From assembly GCF_008247605.1 (NCBI RefSeq), contig NZ_CP043420.1:310001-374000 (forward strand): a stretch of DNA of 64,000 bases, written 5' to 3'. Under the pieces are notes generated by a model. That model worked only from the letters and a program-made list of their open reading frames with translations, had not been told where the DNA came from and made no database searches. Positions 19,271 to 28,167 of this stretch are shown here, in pieces (the first letter of the stretch is position 1; each line of letters starts with the position of its first letter). The stretch is from Kushneria phosphatilytica. Lineage in GTDB: Bacteria > Pseudomonadota > Gammaproteobacteria > Pseudomonadales > Halomonadaceae. Both the position numbers and the translations under genes were made by a program.

Positions 19271-20932
19271 CTAGCTCGATTCCCGTCGCCTGACATTCAA
19301 CGCCATTTCGGCCAGATCCAGCTCCTGAACCAGTCGCCGCAGGGTGTGATCGTCAATGTGGTCGCGCCGGCGCAGGCGATAGTACTCCTGACGTTCGGCG
19401 CGCAGTGCTGCCAGGCGCGCCTGGCGATGCAGGCCACGGTCATGTTCGAAGCGTCGGGAGCGCAGGCTGCGATCGTCAATGGTCAGGCGGCGGCGGTATC
19501 CATCGATCAATTGGGTCGAGACCGCTTCCAGCGCGTTGCGACGGTCCTGGTCCTGATCGTCATCATCCTGCTGCGAGTATTGCTCCAGAGCCCTGATGGC
19601 TGCACGGGCAGCGGCCTGGCGGGCGCGTCGCTCCTCTTCAAAGTGCTGATGATCGGGCGCTGAGGCCAACCCGCGCAGCAGCAGGGGGAGACCGACACTG
19701 CCCAGTATCAGGGTCAGCAGAATCACCCCGGCGGCAATGAACACGACCAGCTCGCGTCCTGGCAGGGCATCGCCGCCCGGCAGCTGTACCGGCAGTGAGA
19801 GCGCGGCAGCCAGGGTGATGGTGCCGCGAATGCCGGCCAGGGTGCCGATGGCGACCACCCTGGGTGAGGCGGGCACCCGGGCGTTGCCGTGCCGGCGTGA
19901 CGAGAGGGATGACAGTCGGATCACCCCGGTGACCCACAGGGCGCGCAGGCTCAGTAATACCAGCGTGGTCCCCAGCACATAAAGCGAGAGGGTGCCGAGT
20001 CCGAAATTACGGCCATCGAGTATGGTGGTGCTCAGGGCGTCGCCGATGATATGCGGTAATTGCAGCCCCAGTAGCAGAAACACCACGGCGTTGAAGACGA
20101 AGGCGAGCACTTCCCAGAGATTGTCGAGCTGCATGCGCGTACGGGTCTGATCGTGGTGGCGCAGCTCGGTGCGATTGAGCGTGATCCCGGCGGTCACGGC
20201 GGCCAGAATGCCGGAGACATTGAAGTGTTCGGCCAGCAGATACGCGGCAAATGGCATGACCAGCATCAGCAGCACAATCTCGGTGGAGGCTTCCGTGCCG
20301 CGCAGGGCCAGCAATTGACGACGTACCAGGCTGAAGGCCAGGGCCAGCAGGGCACCGATGCCGCTACCGCCCAGGGCAATGGCGAAAAACGAAAGCGAGG
20401 CCTGGCCCAGTGAGAAGGCGCCGGTCATCGCGGCGGCTACGGCAAAGCGGAAGGCCACCAGCGCCGAGGCGTCGTTCATCAATGATTCGCCCTCGAGCAT
20501 ATGCATCAGGCGAGCAGGGATCGGCAGGCGGCCGGAGATGGCCGAAACGGCTACGGCGTCGGTGGGGGAGAGGATCGCGCCCAGCGCAAAGGCGACCGGC
20601 AACGGCAGGTTCAGCAGGGCATGTCCCAGCCAGCCGATGCCCGCCACGGTAAACAGGACCAGCCCCAGTGCCAGAGCGATGATCGGTCGGCGCTGTAACA
20701 TCAGCTCGCGCTGAGGAAAGCGCCAGGCATCGGCAAACAATAGCGGGGGCACAAACAACAGCATGAAAATGCCGGGATTCAGTGCCACATCGAAGCCTGT
20801 GCCCGGCATGGCCAGAGCGGCCCCAATGGCGATCTGCAGCAATGGCAGTGGCAGCCAGGGCAGGAATCGGGCAATCAGCCCGGTACCGGCGGCAATCAGC
20901 AACAGAATCAGAACAAGCAGAATGATCGACAT
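19271..20932 (-). CDS. Na+/H+ antiporter, CPA1 family (copy 2)
   Basis: A 553-residue paralogue of the neighbouring antiporter, with the same order of motifs: LSPTDAVAVSAISGRLPIPARLM, then GESLMNDASALVAFRFAVA, then GTLAGIRGTITLAAALSLP. The charged tail differs more than the membrane part. The two genes are in tandem, 60 bases apart, and probably arose by duplication. The tail difference may alter pH or salt sensing; that is inference. Confidence 0.92.
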   Translation of the reverse strand: MSIILLVLILLLIAAGTGLIARFLPWLPLPLLQIAIGAALAMPGTGFDVALNPGIFMLLFVPPLLFADAWRFPQRELMLQRRPIIALALGLVLFTVAGIGWLGHALLNLPLPVAFALGAILSPTDAVAVSAISGRLPIPARLMHMLEGESLMNDASALVAFRFAVAAAMTGAFSLGQASLSFFAIALGGSGIGALLALAFSLVRRQLLALRGTEASTEIVLLMLVMPFAAYLLAEHFNVSGILAAVTAGITLNRTELRHHDQTRTRMQLDNLWEVLAFVFNAVVFLLLGLQLPHIIGDALSTTILDGRNFGLGTLSLYVLGTTLVLLSLRALWVTGVIRLSSLSSRRHGNARVPASPRVVAIGTLAGIRGTITLAAALSLPVQLPGGDALPGRELVVFIAAGVILLTLILGSVGLPLLLRGLASAPDHQHFEEERRARQAAARAAIRALEQYSQQDDDDQDQDRRNALEAVSTQLIDGYRRRLTIDDRSLRSRRFEHDRGLHRQARLAALRAERQEYYRLRRRDHIDDHTLRRLVQELDLAEMALNVRRRESS

Positions 20933-21027
20933 GCAGGTCTCACACCGGTGATGAATCAGGGTAGCGCCTGAGGCGCCATGCTCCCCCTGTGGGACAGTCG
21001 TGATGCATTCCCGTGCCCTGCATACAG

Positions 21028-21053
21028 GAAGGGCGCTCGTTGGAGCGCCCTTC
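21028..21053 (-). terminator. Hairpin downstream of the PfpI gene pair
   Basis: GAAGGGCGCTC at 21028-21038 pairs perfectly with GAGCGCCCTTC at 21043-21053 around GTTG. It lies 26 bases after the minus-strand stop at 21079 and before the antiporter promoter region. It lacks a clean T-run, so it may be a weak terminator. Confidence 0.55.
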
Positions 21054-21078
21054 GCAAAGCTTCATGGCAGTCGACGCA

Positions 21079-21639
21079 TCAGGCGTGCTGCTGGCGGTGC
21101 CGGCCTTCCTTGATCTCTTCGATCAGCTTGTTATTGAAGGCATGCAGATCGTCCGGCGTGCGGCTGGTGACCAGCGCGCTGTCGCAGACGACTTCGCTGT
21201 CTTCCCATTGGGCACCGGCATTCTTCAGATCCTGAGCGATCGAATGGACCGAGGTCATGCGGCGACCTTCGACCACTTCAGCGTTGATCAGAATCCAGGG
21301 CGCATGGCAGATGGCGCCGACCGGCTTGCCTTCACGGAAGAAGTCACGCACGAAGCTGAGCGCTCGCTCGTCGAGGCGCAGCTCATCCGGGTTGAACAGG
21401 CCACCCGGCAGCATCAGGGCGTGATAATCATCGGCACTGACTTCATCGATCACCTTGTCGACGGCGTAATCATCGCCCCAGTCGGTTTTCGCCCAGGCAC
21501 GGATGCCATGTTTTTTCGGTGCCACCACGTGGACTTCGATGCTCTGCGCTTCCAGCGCCTTTTTCGGCTCGCTGAGCTCCAGCTCTTCGAAGCCGTCGGT
21601 GGCCAGAATGGCGACTCGGGTACCCTTGAGTTCGGTCAT
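21079..21639 (-). CDS. PfpI/DJ-1 family protein (YhbO/GSP18-like), copy 1
   Basis: A 186-residue protein of the class I glutamine-amidotransferase-like fold. The nucleophile elbow is in VGAICHAPWILINAEVV, with the catalytic cysteine near residue 105, and MLPGGLFNPDELR carries the preceding loop. Relatives act in stress protection and have reported deglycase or protease activity, which is debated. A similar gene lies directly upstream with a gap of 66 bases. Confidence 0.88.
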   Translation of the reverse strand: MTELKGTRVAILATDGFEELELSEPKKALEAQSIEVHVVAPKKHGIRAWAKTDWGDDYAVDKVIDEVSADDYHALMLPGGLFNPDELRLDERALSFVRDFFREGKPVGAICHAPWILINAEVVEGRRMTSVHSIAQDLKNAGAQWEDSEVVCDSALVTSRTPDDLHAFNNKLIEEIKEGRHRQQHA

Positions 21640-21705
21640 GATGTAACGCTCCTTGTCGTCACCGTGTGATACGTCGCTCGCCCCTGAGGGCGGTTGGTTT
21701 CCGGC

Positions 21706-22269
21706 TCAGGCATGCTGCTTGCGGTGGCGTCCTTCACGAATCTCTTCGATCAGCTTGTTGCAGAAGGCGTCCAGATCGGCCGGCTTGCGGCTGGTGACCA
21801 GTGCGCTGTCGCAGACGACTTCGCTGTCTTCCCACTTCGCGCCAGCATTTTCCAGATCCTTGCGCAGCGAGGGAATCGAGGTCATGCGGCGACCTTCGAC
21901 CACGCCGGCGTTGATCAGCGTCCACGCGGCGTGGCAGATGGCGCCGACCGGCTTGCCTTCCTCGAAGAAACCGCGCACGAAGGTCATGGCCTTCTCATCG
22001 GTACGCAGGCTGTCGGGATTGATGACGCCACCCGGCAGTACCAGAGCGTGATAATCGTGAGAGCTGACCTCATCGAGGGATTTGTCGACGGTGTACTCAT
22101 CGCCCCACTGGGTTTCGGCCCAGGCGCGGATGGTGCCGTGTTTGGGGGCCACGATATGCACTTCGATGCCTTGTTGATCGAGCATGCTGCGCGGCACGGC
22201 CAGCTCGGATTCCTCGAATCCGTCGGTGGCCAGAATGGCCACGGGAATACCGGTAAGGCTCTGACTCAT
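21706..22269 (-). CDS. PfpI/DJ-1 family protein (YhbO/GSP18-like), copy 2
   Basis: A 187-residue paralogue of the next gene: the same VAILATDGFEE start, the loop VLPGGVINPDSLR and the nucleophile CHAAW. The C-terminal stretch is nearly identical in both (LIEEIREGRHRKQHA against LIEEIKEGRHRQQHA), so this is a tandem duplication. Both are probably transcribed together as a stress operon. Upstream lie about 100 bases and then the REP array. Confidence 0.88.
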   Translation of the reverse strand: MSQSLTGIPVAILATDGFEESELAVPRSMLDQQGIEVHIVAPKHGTIRAWAETQWGDEYTVDKSLDEVSSHDYHALVLPGGVINPDSLRTDEKAMTFVRGFFEEGKPVGAICHAAWTLINAGVVEGRRMTSIPSLRKDLENAGAKWEDSEVVCDSALVTSRKPADLDAFCNKLIEEIREGRHRKQHA

Positions 22270-22383
22270 GATGACTGACTCCTTGTCGTCCGAATCGTTG
22301 GCTTGCTCGTTCTGGCGCCCGCAGGCGCAGGTGCTTCAAGTGTAGTCGGCGTGGCCGAATTGTCAGTCGACTGCTGACCGAAT

Positions 22384-22719
22384 CGCGGCTGAAGCCGCTC
22401 CTACGGGTACTCAAGGCCTGTTTTGCAGGGGCGGCTTGTGTGCGACTCGGCTGTCGGTTGCTTCATCGCGGCTGAAGCCGCTCCTGCGGGTACTCAGGGC
22501 CTGTTTTGCAGGGGCGGCTTGTGTGCGACTCGGCTGTCGGTTGCTTCATCGCGGCTGAAGCCGCTCCTGCGGGTACTCAGGGCCTGTTTTGCAGGGGCGG
22601 CTTGTGTGCGACTCGGCTGTTGGCCGCTTCATCGCGGCTACAGCCGCTCCTGCGGGTGCTCAGGGCATGTGTCCAGGGTGTCCGAGACATATGCCTGTAG
22701 GAGCGACTTCAGTCGCGAT
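22384..22719. repeat. REP array: 83-bp tandem repeat with palindromic core
   Basis: The core CGCGGCTGAAGCCGCTCCT begins at 22384, 22467 and 22550, and as a variant (CTACAG for CTGAAG) at 22633, exactly 83 bases apart. The second and third units are identical over nearly the whole 83 bases. An inverted, slightly changed copy (GTAGGAGCGACTTCAGTCGCG) closes the array at 22697-22717. The core matches the GTAGGAGCGGCTTCAGCCGCGA class of REP known from Pseudomonas. No gene is supported between 22270 and 22777; short frames through the array are artefacts. The array lies in the ~500-base gap between the PfpI pair and the aldo/keto reductase. Confidence 0.9.
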
Positions 22720-22777
22720 CATGACGCCTCATCCATCATCGTCGGCGCCATGCTCTCTGCAGGACCTTCATGGCACC

Positions 22778-23776
22778 TTATGAGGCTTCGTCCCTCGTCG
22801 GCGGTGCCATGAACTCCGGCCCCACCGGATCGGTGATGCACTCATTGAGGATGGCGTCGATATCGCGCATCGCCTGATCGTTGAGCGACCAGCCCATGAC
22901 CTCATTGGCGGGATCGAGCTGATCCGGACGACGAGCCCCCCACAGGGCGACCGAGACACCCGGCTGATCGAGCAGCCAGCGCAGTGCCAGATGCAGTACC
23001 CGCTTGCCGTAATGCTCTTGCGCGTAGGCATCGAGCTTTTCGACGGCGCTGATGTACTGGTCATAGCGCGGCTGCTGGAACTTGGGATCGTTGTTGCGCA
23101 GGTCATCGCCCTCGAACTTCGTATCCCGCTTCATCTTGCCGGAGAGCAGACCGCGGCAGAGCGCTCCGTAGGTCAGGGTGCCAACGTTGTCTTCGCGCAC
23201 CGCGGGCAGGATGTCACTTTCGATCTCGCGCTCGAAGAGGTTGTAGGGCGGCTGCATGGTCGACAGCGGGCAGATCTTCTCGAACGCTCGCATCTGCTCG
23301 ACCGAGAAGTTGGAGACACCGACGGCGCGAATCTTTCCGGCTTCACGCAGCTCGCGCAGGGTTTCGGCGGCTTCGCTGATGTCGCGAGTCGGGTCGGGCC
23401 AGTGCAGCTGATAAAGATCGATACGGTCAGTCTGCAGTCGGCGCAGGCTGTCTTCCACTTCCTTCTGAATGCGGGCGCGGCTGGCATCACGATAGGGGCC
23501 GTTGTCATTCCAGTTCAGCCCGCATTTGGTGGCCAGTACCACCTGATCGCGGATGCCACCTTCCTTCAGTGCGCGACCGACGATCTCCTCGGAGCGGCCG
23601 AAGCCATAGACCGCTGCGGTATCGATACAGGTAATGCCTCGTTCCACGGCACTCTGGATGGTATCGATCGACTGTTTCTCGTCGGTACCACCCCACATCC
23701 AGCCACCGATGGCCCAGGTGCCCAGGGCAATGCGGCTGGGGGTCAGATCGCTGTTCGGTAGGGTCACCGTTTCCAT
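22778..23776 (-). CDS. Aldo/keto reductase
   Basis: A 332-residue NAD(P)H-dependent reductase with the TIM-barrel pattern of the AKR family. The catalytic tyrosine is in IDTAAVYGFGRSEE (about residue 55), the lysine in VVLATKCGL and the histidine in LYQLHWPDP. C-terminal VALWGARRPDQL belongs to the cofactor pocket. The start at 23776 follows AGGAGGT and is preferred over an upstream frame extension. The gene is separate from the sugar-acid genes. Its substrate is unknown. Confidence 0.9.
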   Translation of the reverse strand: METVTLPNSDLTPSRIALGTWAIGGWMWGGTDEKQSIDTIQSAVERGITCIDTAAVYGFGRSEEIVGRALKEGGIRDQVVLATKCGLNWNDNGPYRDASRARIQKEVEDSLRRLQTDRIDLYQLHWPDPTRDISEAAETLRELREAGKIRAVGVSNFSVEQMRAFEKICPLSTMQPPYNLFEREIESDILPAVREDNVGTLTYGALCRGLLSGKMKRDTKFEGDDLRNNDPKFQQPRYDQYISAVEKLDAYAQEHYGKRVLHLALRWLLDQPGVSVALWGARRPDQLDPANEVMGWSLNDQAMRDIDAILNECITDPVGPEFMAPPTRDEAS

Positions 23777-23881
23777 GGCATACCTCCTGTCGGATGAATC
23801 CTTAGCCATCTATCCATTTCATGGAGACAGCGTAGACGGTTTCAAGGGATATGCCGGTAACGAAGCGCAACGCCGGGGACG

Positions 23882-24667
23882 TCAGCTGTCGAAGAAAATC
23901 GTCATGACATCATCGAGATGTGCCGTCATCGCCTGGCGGGCGTCCTCGGGATCACGTCGGATGAGCGCTTCGAGAATCTCCTGATGCTGGCGTTGCGAGC
24001 GCGATTTCATGTCGGTGGTCAGATAAAGATCCTGCAGACGCCGGAACATGACGCCGTACTGATGACCGAGCACATGGCGAATCAGCAGGGCATAGGCAGG
24101 GTTGCCGCAGGCATCGGCAATACGGATATGAAACAGCCGATCACCGGTGTGGTTGGCCGCATAGGGCTGCCCCTGCTGACGCGCATCGACCTCGCTGCTG
24201 TTGTCGGCCACATTGCGCTCGAAGGCTTCCCGGATACCGGCCAGCGCTTCTTCCGACATATGTTCGGCGGCCAGTGCCGCCGTTTCCGGCTCGACCAGAC
24301 GGCGGGCTTCCAGCAGGGCATGCGGCGGAATTTCGGCATCCGGATCGAGGGTGAATGCATCACTCAATTCGGGGTCGGGCTGCCAGGGGTGGCGCTGTGC
24401 GGCAGCGCCCAGTACCGGCTGCTCGCCGCGTGGTACCAGCGGACCGACGAGTACGCCATGACCGACCCGGACCTCGACCTGGCCGATGACTTCCAGGGCG
24501 ATCAGGGCCTCGCGCACCGAGGCACGGCTGACCCCCAGCGTCTGGGCCAGCTCCCGTTCGGGGGGCAGCAGGGCGCCAGGTGGAAATTCACCGCGCTCGA
24601 TGAGCTGATGGAGCTGATCGGCTATCTGGCGATAGAGCCGTTGCTGGCGAATGGCCTGAAGCGGCAT
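23882..24667 (-). CDS. GntR-family regulator, FadR subfamily (sugar-acid regulon)
   Basis: A 261-residue repressor or activator. The N-terminal winged helix shows GALLPPERELAQTLGVSRASVREAL, split by the usual wing, with the recognition helix at SRASVREAL (about residue 50). The C-terminal FCD domain is all-helical with candidate metal ligands (IRIADACGNPAY, RHVLGHQY). It is divergent from the L-fuconate genes. The shared operator sites at 24733, 27951 and 31304 suggest it controls itself, this operon, the TRAP importer and the L-galactonate operon, with a sugar acid as effector. The regulon is inferred from motif sharing. Confidence 0.9.
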   Translation of the reverse strand: MPLQAIRQQRLYRQIADQLHQLIERGEFPPGALLPPERELAQTLGVSRASVREALIALEVIGQVEVRVGHGVLVGPLVPRGEQPVLGAAAQRHPWQPDPELSDAFTLDPDAEIPPHALLEARRLVEPETAALAAEHMSEEALAGIREAFERNVADNSSEVDARQQGQPYAANHTGDRLFHIRIADACGNPAYALLIRHVLGHQYGVMFRRLQDLYLTTDMKSRSQRQHQEILEALIRRDPEDARQAMTAHLDDVMTIFFDS

Positions 24668-24732
24668 GCATCAATCCCGTGAAGAAATCATTGTCTGGCA
24701 CATTCTGCGATATTAGTGGGTCGTTGTAGCTG

Positions 24733-24764
24733 CGACCAATGGTTAAAGGTCAGGCCATTGGTCG
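24733..24764. promoter_or_regulatory. GntR-type operator between regulator and L-fuconate operon
   Basis: CGACCAATGG (24733-24742) and CCATTGGTCG (24755-24764) form a perfect 10-base inverted repeat around 12 bases that include GGTCAGG. The sequence GGTCAGGCCATTG recurs in front of the two other operons. FadR-subfamily proteins bind TGGTC/GACCA-type dyads, so this is the likely site for the regulator encoded next to it. Confidence 0.7.
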
Positions 24765-24818
24765 TCTGATTTAATCGCTGGCAGGGCAGGTGTCGATCGA
24801 ACCGACAAGGGAGGCGAT

Positions 24819-25574
24819 ATGCCGTCTGAAGCCACGCGGTTGTCGGGCAAAACGGCTCTGGTGACTGCCGCCGGACAGGGCATCGGCCGGGCCGCAGCGC
24901 TGCGACTGGCCGCCGAAGGGGCGCGGGTGTTTGCCACCGACCTGGAGCCGAGCCGGCTGGCCGGGCTGGAAGCACTGAACCCCCGTCCGCTGGATGTCCT
25001 GGATAATAGTGCCGTGTGTTCGCTGGCCGATGAGCTGGGTGGCGTGGATATCCTCTTCAACTGTGCCGGTTACGTGCATCACGGTTCGATTCTGGAGTGC
25101 GACGAGCGCGCCCTGACCTTCTCCCTGGATCTCAACGTGCGCTCGATGTTTCATACCATCCGCGCCTTTTTGCCAGCGATGCTCGAGCGCGGTGCTGGCA
25201 GCATCATCAACATGGCCTCCCTGGCCTCGAGCGTGAAGGGCATTCCGGATCGCTTCGCCTACGGTACCAGCAAGGCCGCCGTGATCGGTCTGACCAAATC
25301 AGTGGCCGCCGACACCATGACCCGTGGTATCCGCTGCAATGCCATCTGTCCCGGCACGGTCGACTCTCCTTCATTGCGTGAACGCATTCGCGAGCGCGCC
25401 GCCGCGCAGGGGCGTGACGAGCAGGCGGTGCATGATGATTTCGTGGCGCGACAGCCGATGGGGCGGCTGGGGCGCCCGGAGGAAGTGGCCGCGCTGGTGG
25501 CCTGGCTGGCCAGTGATGAGTCGGCCTTTATTACCGGTACCACGCAGATGATCGATGGTGGCTGGTCGAACTAG
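24819..25574 (+). CDS. 2-keto-3-deoxy-L-fuconate dehydrogenase (SDR)
   Basis: A 251-residue classical SDR with TAAGQGIGRAAAL for NAD binding, NCAGYVHHG after the fourth strand and the catalytic YGTSK near residue 150. The phrase NCAGYVHHGSILECDE and the ICPGTVDSPSL loop are characteristic of 2-keto-3-deoxy-L-fuconate dehydrogenases. The expected reaction makes 2,4-diketo-3-deoxy-L-fuconate. It is first in the operon, with the hydrolase and dehydratase of the same route downstream. The gene starts 55 bases after the operator. Confidence 0.88.
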   Translation: MPSEATRLSGKTALVTAAGQGIGRAAALRLAAEGARVFATDLEPSRLAGLEALNPRPLDVLDNSAVCSLADELGGVDILFNCAGYVHHGSILECDERALTFSLDLNVRSMFHTIRAFLPAMLERGAGSIINMASLASSVKGIPDRFAYGTSKAAVIGLTKSVAADTMTRGIRCNAICPGTVDSPSLRERIRERAAAQGRDEQAVHDDFVARQPMGRLGRPEEVAALVAWLASDESAFITGTTQMIDGGWSN

Positions 25575-25661
25575 GTCTGGCCGGTAGCGTATCGGCGCTG
25601 TTCGCCGCGCCAGGGCCACCGCAACGTTGCAAGCCATTCCCATATAAAGGAGACACGCCTG

Positions 25662-26504
25662 ATGAAACTGTTGCGCCATGGTTCGCGCGGAAACGAGAAG
25701 CCGGGGCTGGTCGCTGCCGATGGCAGCGTGCGCGATCTTTCCGGTCGGGTCAGTGATATTGCCGGAGACACCCTGTTACCGGAACAGCTGGCCACACTGG
25801 CAGCTCTCGATCCCATGGCGCTGCCGACTGTCGAGGAGGGTGTCCGTCTGGGTCCCTGCGTCGGTCGGGTCGGCAAGTTTATCTGCATCGGGCTGAATTA
25901 CGCTGATCACGCTGCCGAAACCGGTGCCGAGCTGCCTGCCGAGCCCGTGGTGTTCAACAAGTGGACCAGTGCCATTTGCGGACCCAATGACAATGTCGAA
26001 ATCCCGCGCGATTCGCAGAAGACCGACTGGGAGGTCGAGCTGGCGGTGGTGATCGGCCAGCCCGGGCGCTATATCGAGGAGCGTGATGCCATGTCGCATG
26101 TGGCCGGTTACTGCATTGCCAATGATGTCTCCGAGCGGGAGTTCCAGCTTGAGCGTGGTGCGACCTGGGACAAGGGCAAGGGGTGCGATACCTTCGGCCC
26201 GCTGGGGCCCTGGCTGGTCACGCCTGATGAAATTGCCGATCCGCATCGGCTGGCGATGTGGCTGGAAGTCGACGGCCACCGTTATCAGGATGGTTCGACC
26301 GAAACCATGGTGTTCCGGATTCCTCGGCTGATTGCCTACCTCAGCCGTTTCATGAGTCTGCAATCCGGTGATGTGATCTCTACCGGCACGCCGCCGGGTG
26401 TGGGCATGGGGCAGACCCCGAAGATCTTTCTGCAGGCTGGTCAGACCATGCGACTCGGCATCGAGGGGCTGGGGGAGCAGTGCCAGCGTACCGTGCAGGC
26501 CTGA
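25662..26504 (+). CDS. 2,4-diketo-3-deoxy-L-fuconate hydrolase (FAH family)
   Basis: A 280-residue fumarylacetoacetate-hydrolase-like enzyme. It has CIGLNYADHAAETG, the metal site DWEVELAVVIG (acidic residues E and D) and the C-terminal STGTPPGVGMG. In the non-phosphorylated L-fucose route this family cleaves the diketo acid to pyruvate and L-lactate; the same role is inferred here from the two neighbours. AAAGGAG precedes the ATG, 88 bases after the dehydrogenase stop. Confidence 0.87.
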   Translation: MKLLRHGSRGNEKPGLVAADGSVRDLSGRVSDIAGDTLLPEQLATLAALDPMALPTVEEGVRLGPCVGRVGKFICIGLNYADHAAETGAELPAEPVVFNKWTSAICGPNDNVEIPRDSQKTDWEVELAVVIGQPGRYIEERDAMSHVAGYCIANDVSEREFQLERGATWDKGKGCDTFGPLGPWLVTPDEIADPHRLAMWLEVDGHRYQDGSTETMVFRIPRLIAYLSRFMSLQSGDVISTGTPPGVGMGQTPKIFLQAGQTMRLGIEGLGEQCQRTVQA

Positions 26505-26538
26505 GTGTGACGCATTCCTTCATCAGCGGGAGATGAGC

Positions 26539-27846
26539 ATGACCAATCCGACGATTGTCGGTTTTCGTGTCGAGGACATTCGCTTTCCTACCTCGGCTTC
26601 CCTGGACGGCTCGGATGCGATGAATGAAGCACCCGATTACTCCGCCGCCTATGTGATTCTCGAGACGGACGGCCGCAACGGGGAAGGACAGCCGCTGGAA
26701 GGCCATGGCATGACCTTTACCTGTGGGCGTGGCAACGAGCTTTGCTGTGCGGCCATCGAAGCGCTGGTGCCGCGTGTACTGGCGTGGTCGCTTGATGATG
26801 TGCGTGCCGATATGGCCGGTTTCTGGCGGCATGTGGTGGGGGATAGCCAGCTGCGCTGGACGGGCCCGGAGAAGGGCATTATCCACCTGGCCACCAGTGC
26901 GGTGATCAATGCTGTCTGGGATCTGTGGGCAAAGGCCGAGGGCAAGCCGATCTGGCAGCTGGTCTGCGACATGACCCCGGAAGAGCTGGTGCGCTGTATC
27001 GATTTCCGCTTTCTGACGGATGTGATCACACCGCAGGAGGCGCTGGAGATGCTCCGCCGCCAGCAGCCCGGTCGTGATGAACGGCTGGCTCGGCTCGAAG
27101 CGGAGGGCTTTCCCTGTTACACCACCTCCGCGGGCTGGCTCGGTTATGACGATGACAAGTTGCGCCGGCTCTGTCGCGAGGCGATCGAGGCGGGCTTTAC
27201 GCACATCAAGCTCAAGGTGGGCGGTCATCTCGAGGATGACATCCGCCGGCTCACCATCGCCCGCGAGGTGCTGGGCGAAGAGGGCGTGCTGATGATCGAT
27301 GCCAATCAGGTCTGGGAGGTCGATCAGGCGATCGACTGGGTACAGCAACTTGCCTTTGCCCGCCCCTGGTTCATCGAGGAGCCGACCAGCCCTGACGATA
27401 TTGCCGGTCATCGCGCGATTCGCGAGGCGGTGGCGCCGATTCGGGTCGCGACCGGCGAGATGTGTCAGAACGCGGTCATGTTCAAGCAGTTCATCGCCGA
27501 AGGCGCGCTGGATCTGGTGCAGATCGATGCCGGCCGTCTGGGCGGGCTCAATGAAGCACTGGCCGTCATGCTGATGGCGGCGAAGTACGAGCTGCCGGTC
27601 TGTCCGCATGCCGGTGGCGTGGGGCTGAGCGAGTACGTTCAGCACTTCTCGATGATTGACTATGTCTGCATTGCCGGCACGAAGGAAGGGCGCGTGCTGG
27701 AGTATGTCGATCATCTGCACGAGCATTTCCTGGACCCGTGCAACGTCCATGATGCGGCCTATTGGCCACCGCGCCGACCCGGCTTCTCGATCGAGATGCA
27801 TCAGCACTCGCGGGAGCGCTATCGGCATCGAGCCACGACCGGCTGA
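26539..27846 (+). CDS. L-fuconate dehydratase (enolase superfamily)
   Basis: A 435-residue Mg2+ enzyme. The N-terminal capping domain shows RFPTSASLDGSDAMN, a signature of fuconate dehydratases. The barrel has the base KLKVGG (about residue 218), metal ligands in MIDANQVWEV (D), FIEEPTSPDD (E) and ATGEMCQN (E), and the general acid/base histidine in CPHAGGVGL. It removes water from L-fuconate to give 2-keto-3-deoxy-L-fuconate; relatives also accept L-galactonate. An ATG at 26533 touches the GGGAG and leaves no spacing, so 26539 is preferred. A strong terminator follows. Confidence 0.92.
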   Translation: MTNPTIVGFRVEDIRFPTSASLDGSDAMNEAPDYSAAYVILETDGRNGEGQPLEGHGMTFTCGRGNELCCAAIEALVPRVLAWSLDDVRADMAGFWRHVVGDSQLRWTGPEKGIIHLATSAVINAVWDLWAKAEGKPIWQLVCDMTPEELVRCIDFRFLTDVITPQEALEMLRRQQPGRDERLARLEAEGFPCYTTSAGWLGYDDDKLRRLCREAIEAGFTHIKLKVGGHLEDDIRRLTIAREVLGEEGVLMIDANQVWEVDQAIDWVQQLAFARPWFIEEPTSPDDIAGHRAIREAVAPIRVATGEMCQNAVMFKQFIAEGALDLVQIDAGRLGGLNEALAVMLMAAKYELPVCPHAGGVGLSEYVQHFSMIDYVCIAGTKEGRVLEYVDHLHEHFLDPCNVHDAAYWPPRRPGFSIEMHQHSRERYRHRATTG

Positions 27847-27870
27847 GCCATCGCCTTCAGCGATGTGTAT

Positions 27871-27901
27871 GCCCCATCCGATGGCCGGATGGGGCTTTTT
27901 T
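27871..27901 (+). terminator. Rho-independent terminator of the L-fuconate operon
   Basis: GCCCCATCCG (27871-27880) pairs perfectly with CGGATGGGGC (27886-27895) around ATGGC and is followed by six T residues. It is 25 bases after the dehydratase stop. Confidence 0.92.
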
Positions 27902-27950
27902 ACGCCTTTCAGCTACTCACTCGATGGGCTGCCACCTTCGTCTCATAGCC

Positions 27951-28014
27951 GATTGGTCAATTGAGACGCTCCGGTGAGTCGACCATTGTGTGCCCAGTGG
28001 TCAGGCCATTGATC
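27951..28014. promoter_or_regulatory. Two-site GntR-type operator ahead of the first TRAP operon
   Basis: GATTGGTCAATTGAG at 27951-27965 and GTGGTCAGGCCATTGAT at 27997-28013. The same two elements occur before the L-galactonate operon with the same 47-base offset between starts, although the DNA between them differs. The region from 27902 to 28167 holds no gene; it is the promoter and leader of the TRAP operon. Confidence 0.7.
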
Positions 28015-28167
28015 GGAGCATTGCAGGGGCCGATCAGTCGGTCTGACACCCTCGATGGTAGCGGTGACATTGATGGCCCTACCTCGAAATAAACGCAGGG
28101 AATGCAGATCGTGGCTCATGCTGCCGGCCGTTCTCGACTGCCTTTATTTGCCTCACGGAGACAGATC

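Noticed and set aside
22384..22719. CRISPR array
   Set aside because: The spacing is regular, but the intervening DNA is also repeated rather than unique, and the core is a REP palindrome. No cas genes are present.
22423..22812. Reading frames with repeated peptides through the 83-bp array
   Set aside because: The unit length is not a multiple of three and the frames follow only from the REP repeats; there is no ribosome site or known domain.
26380..27828. 482-codon minus-strand frame opposite L-fuconate dehydratase
   Set aside because: It mirrors a clearly conserved enzyme gene in GC-rich DNA, has no domain and would overlap the whole gene.
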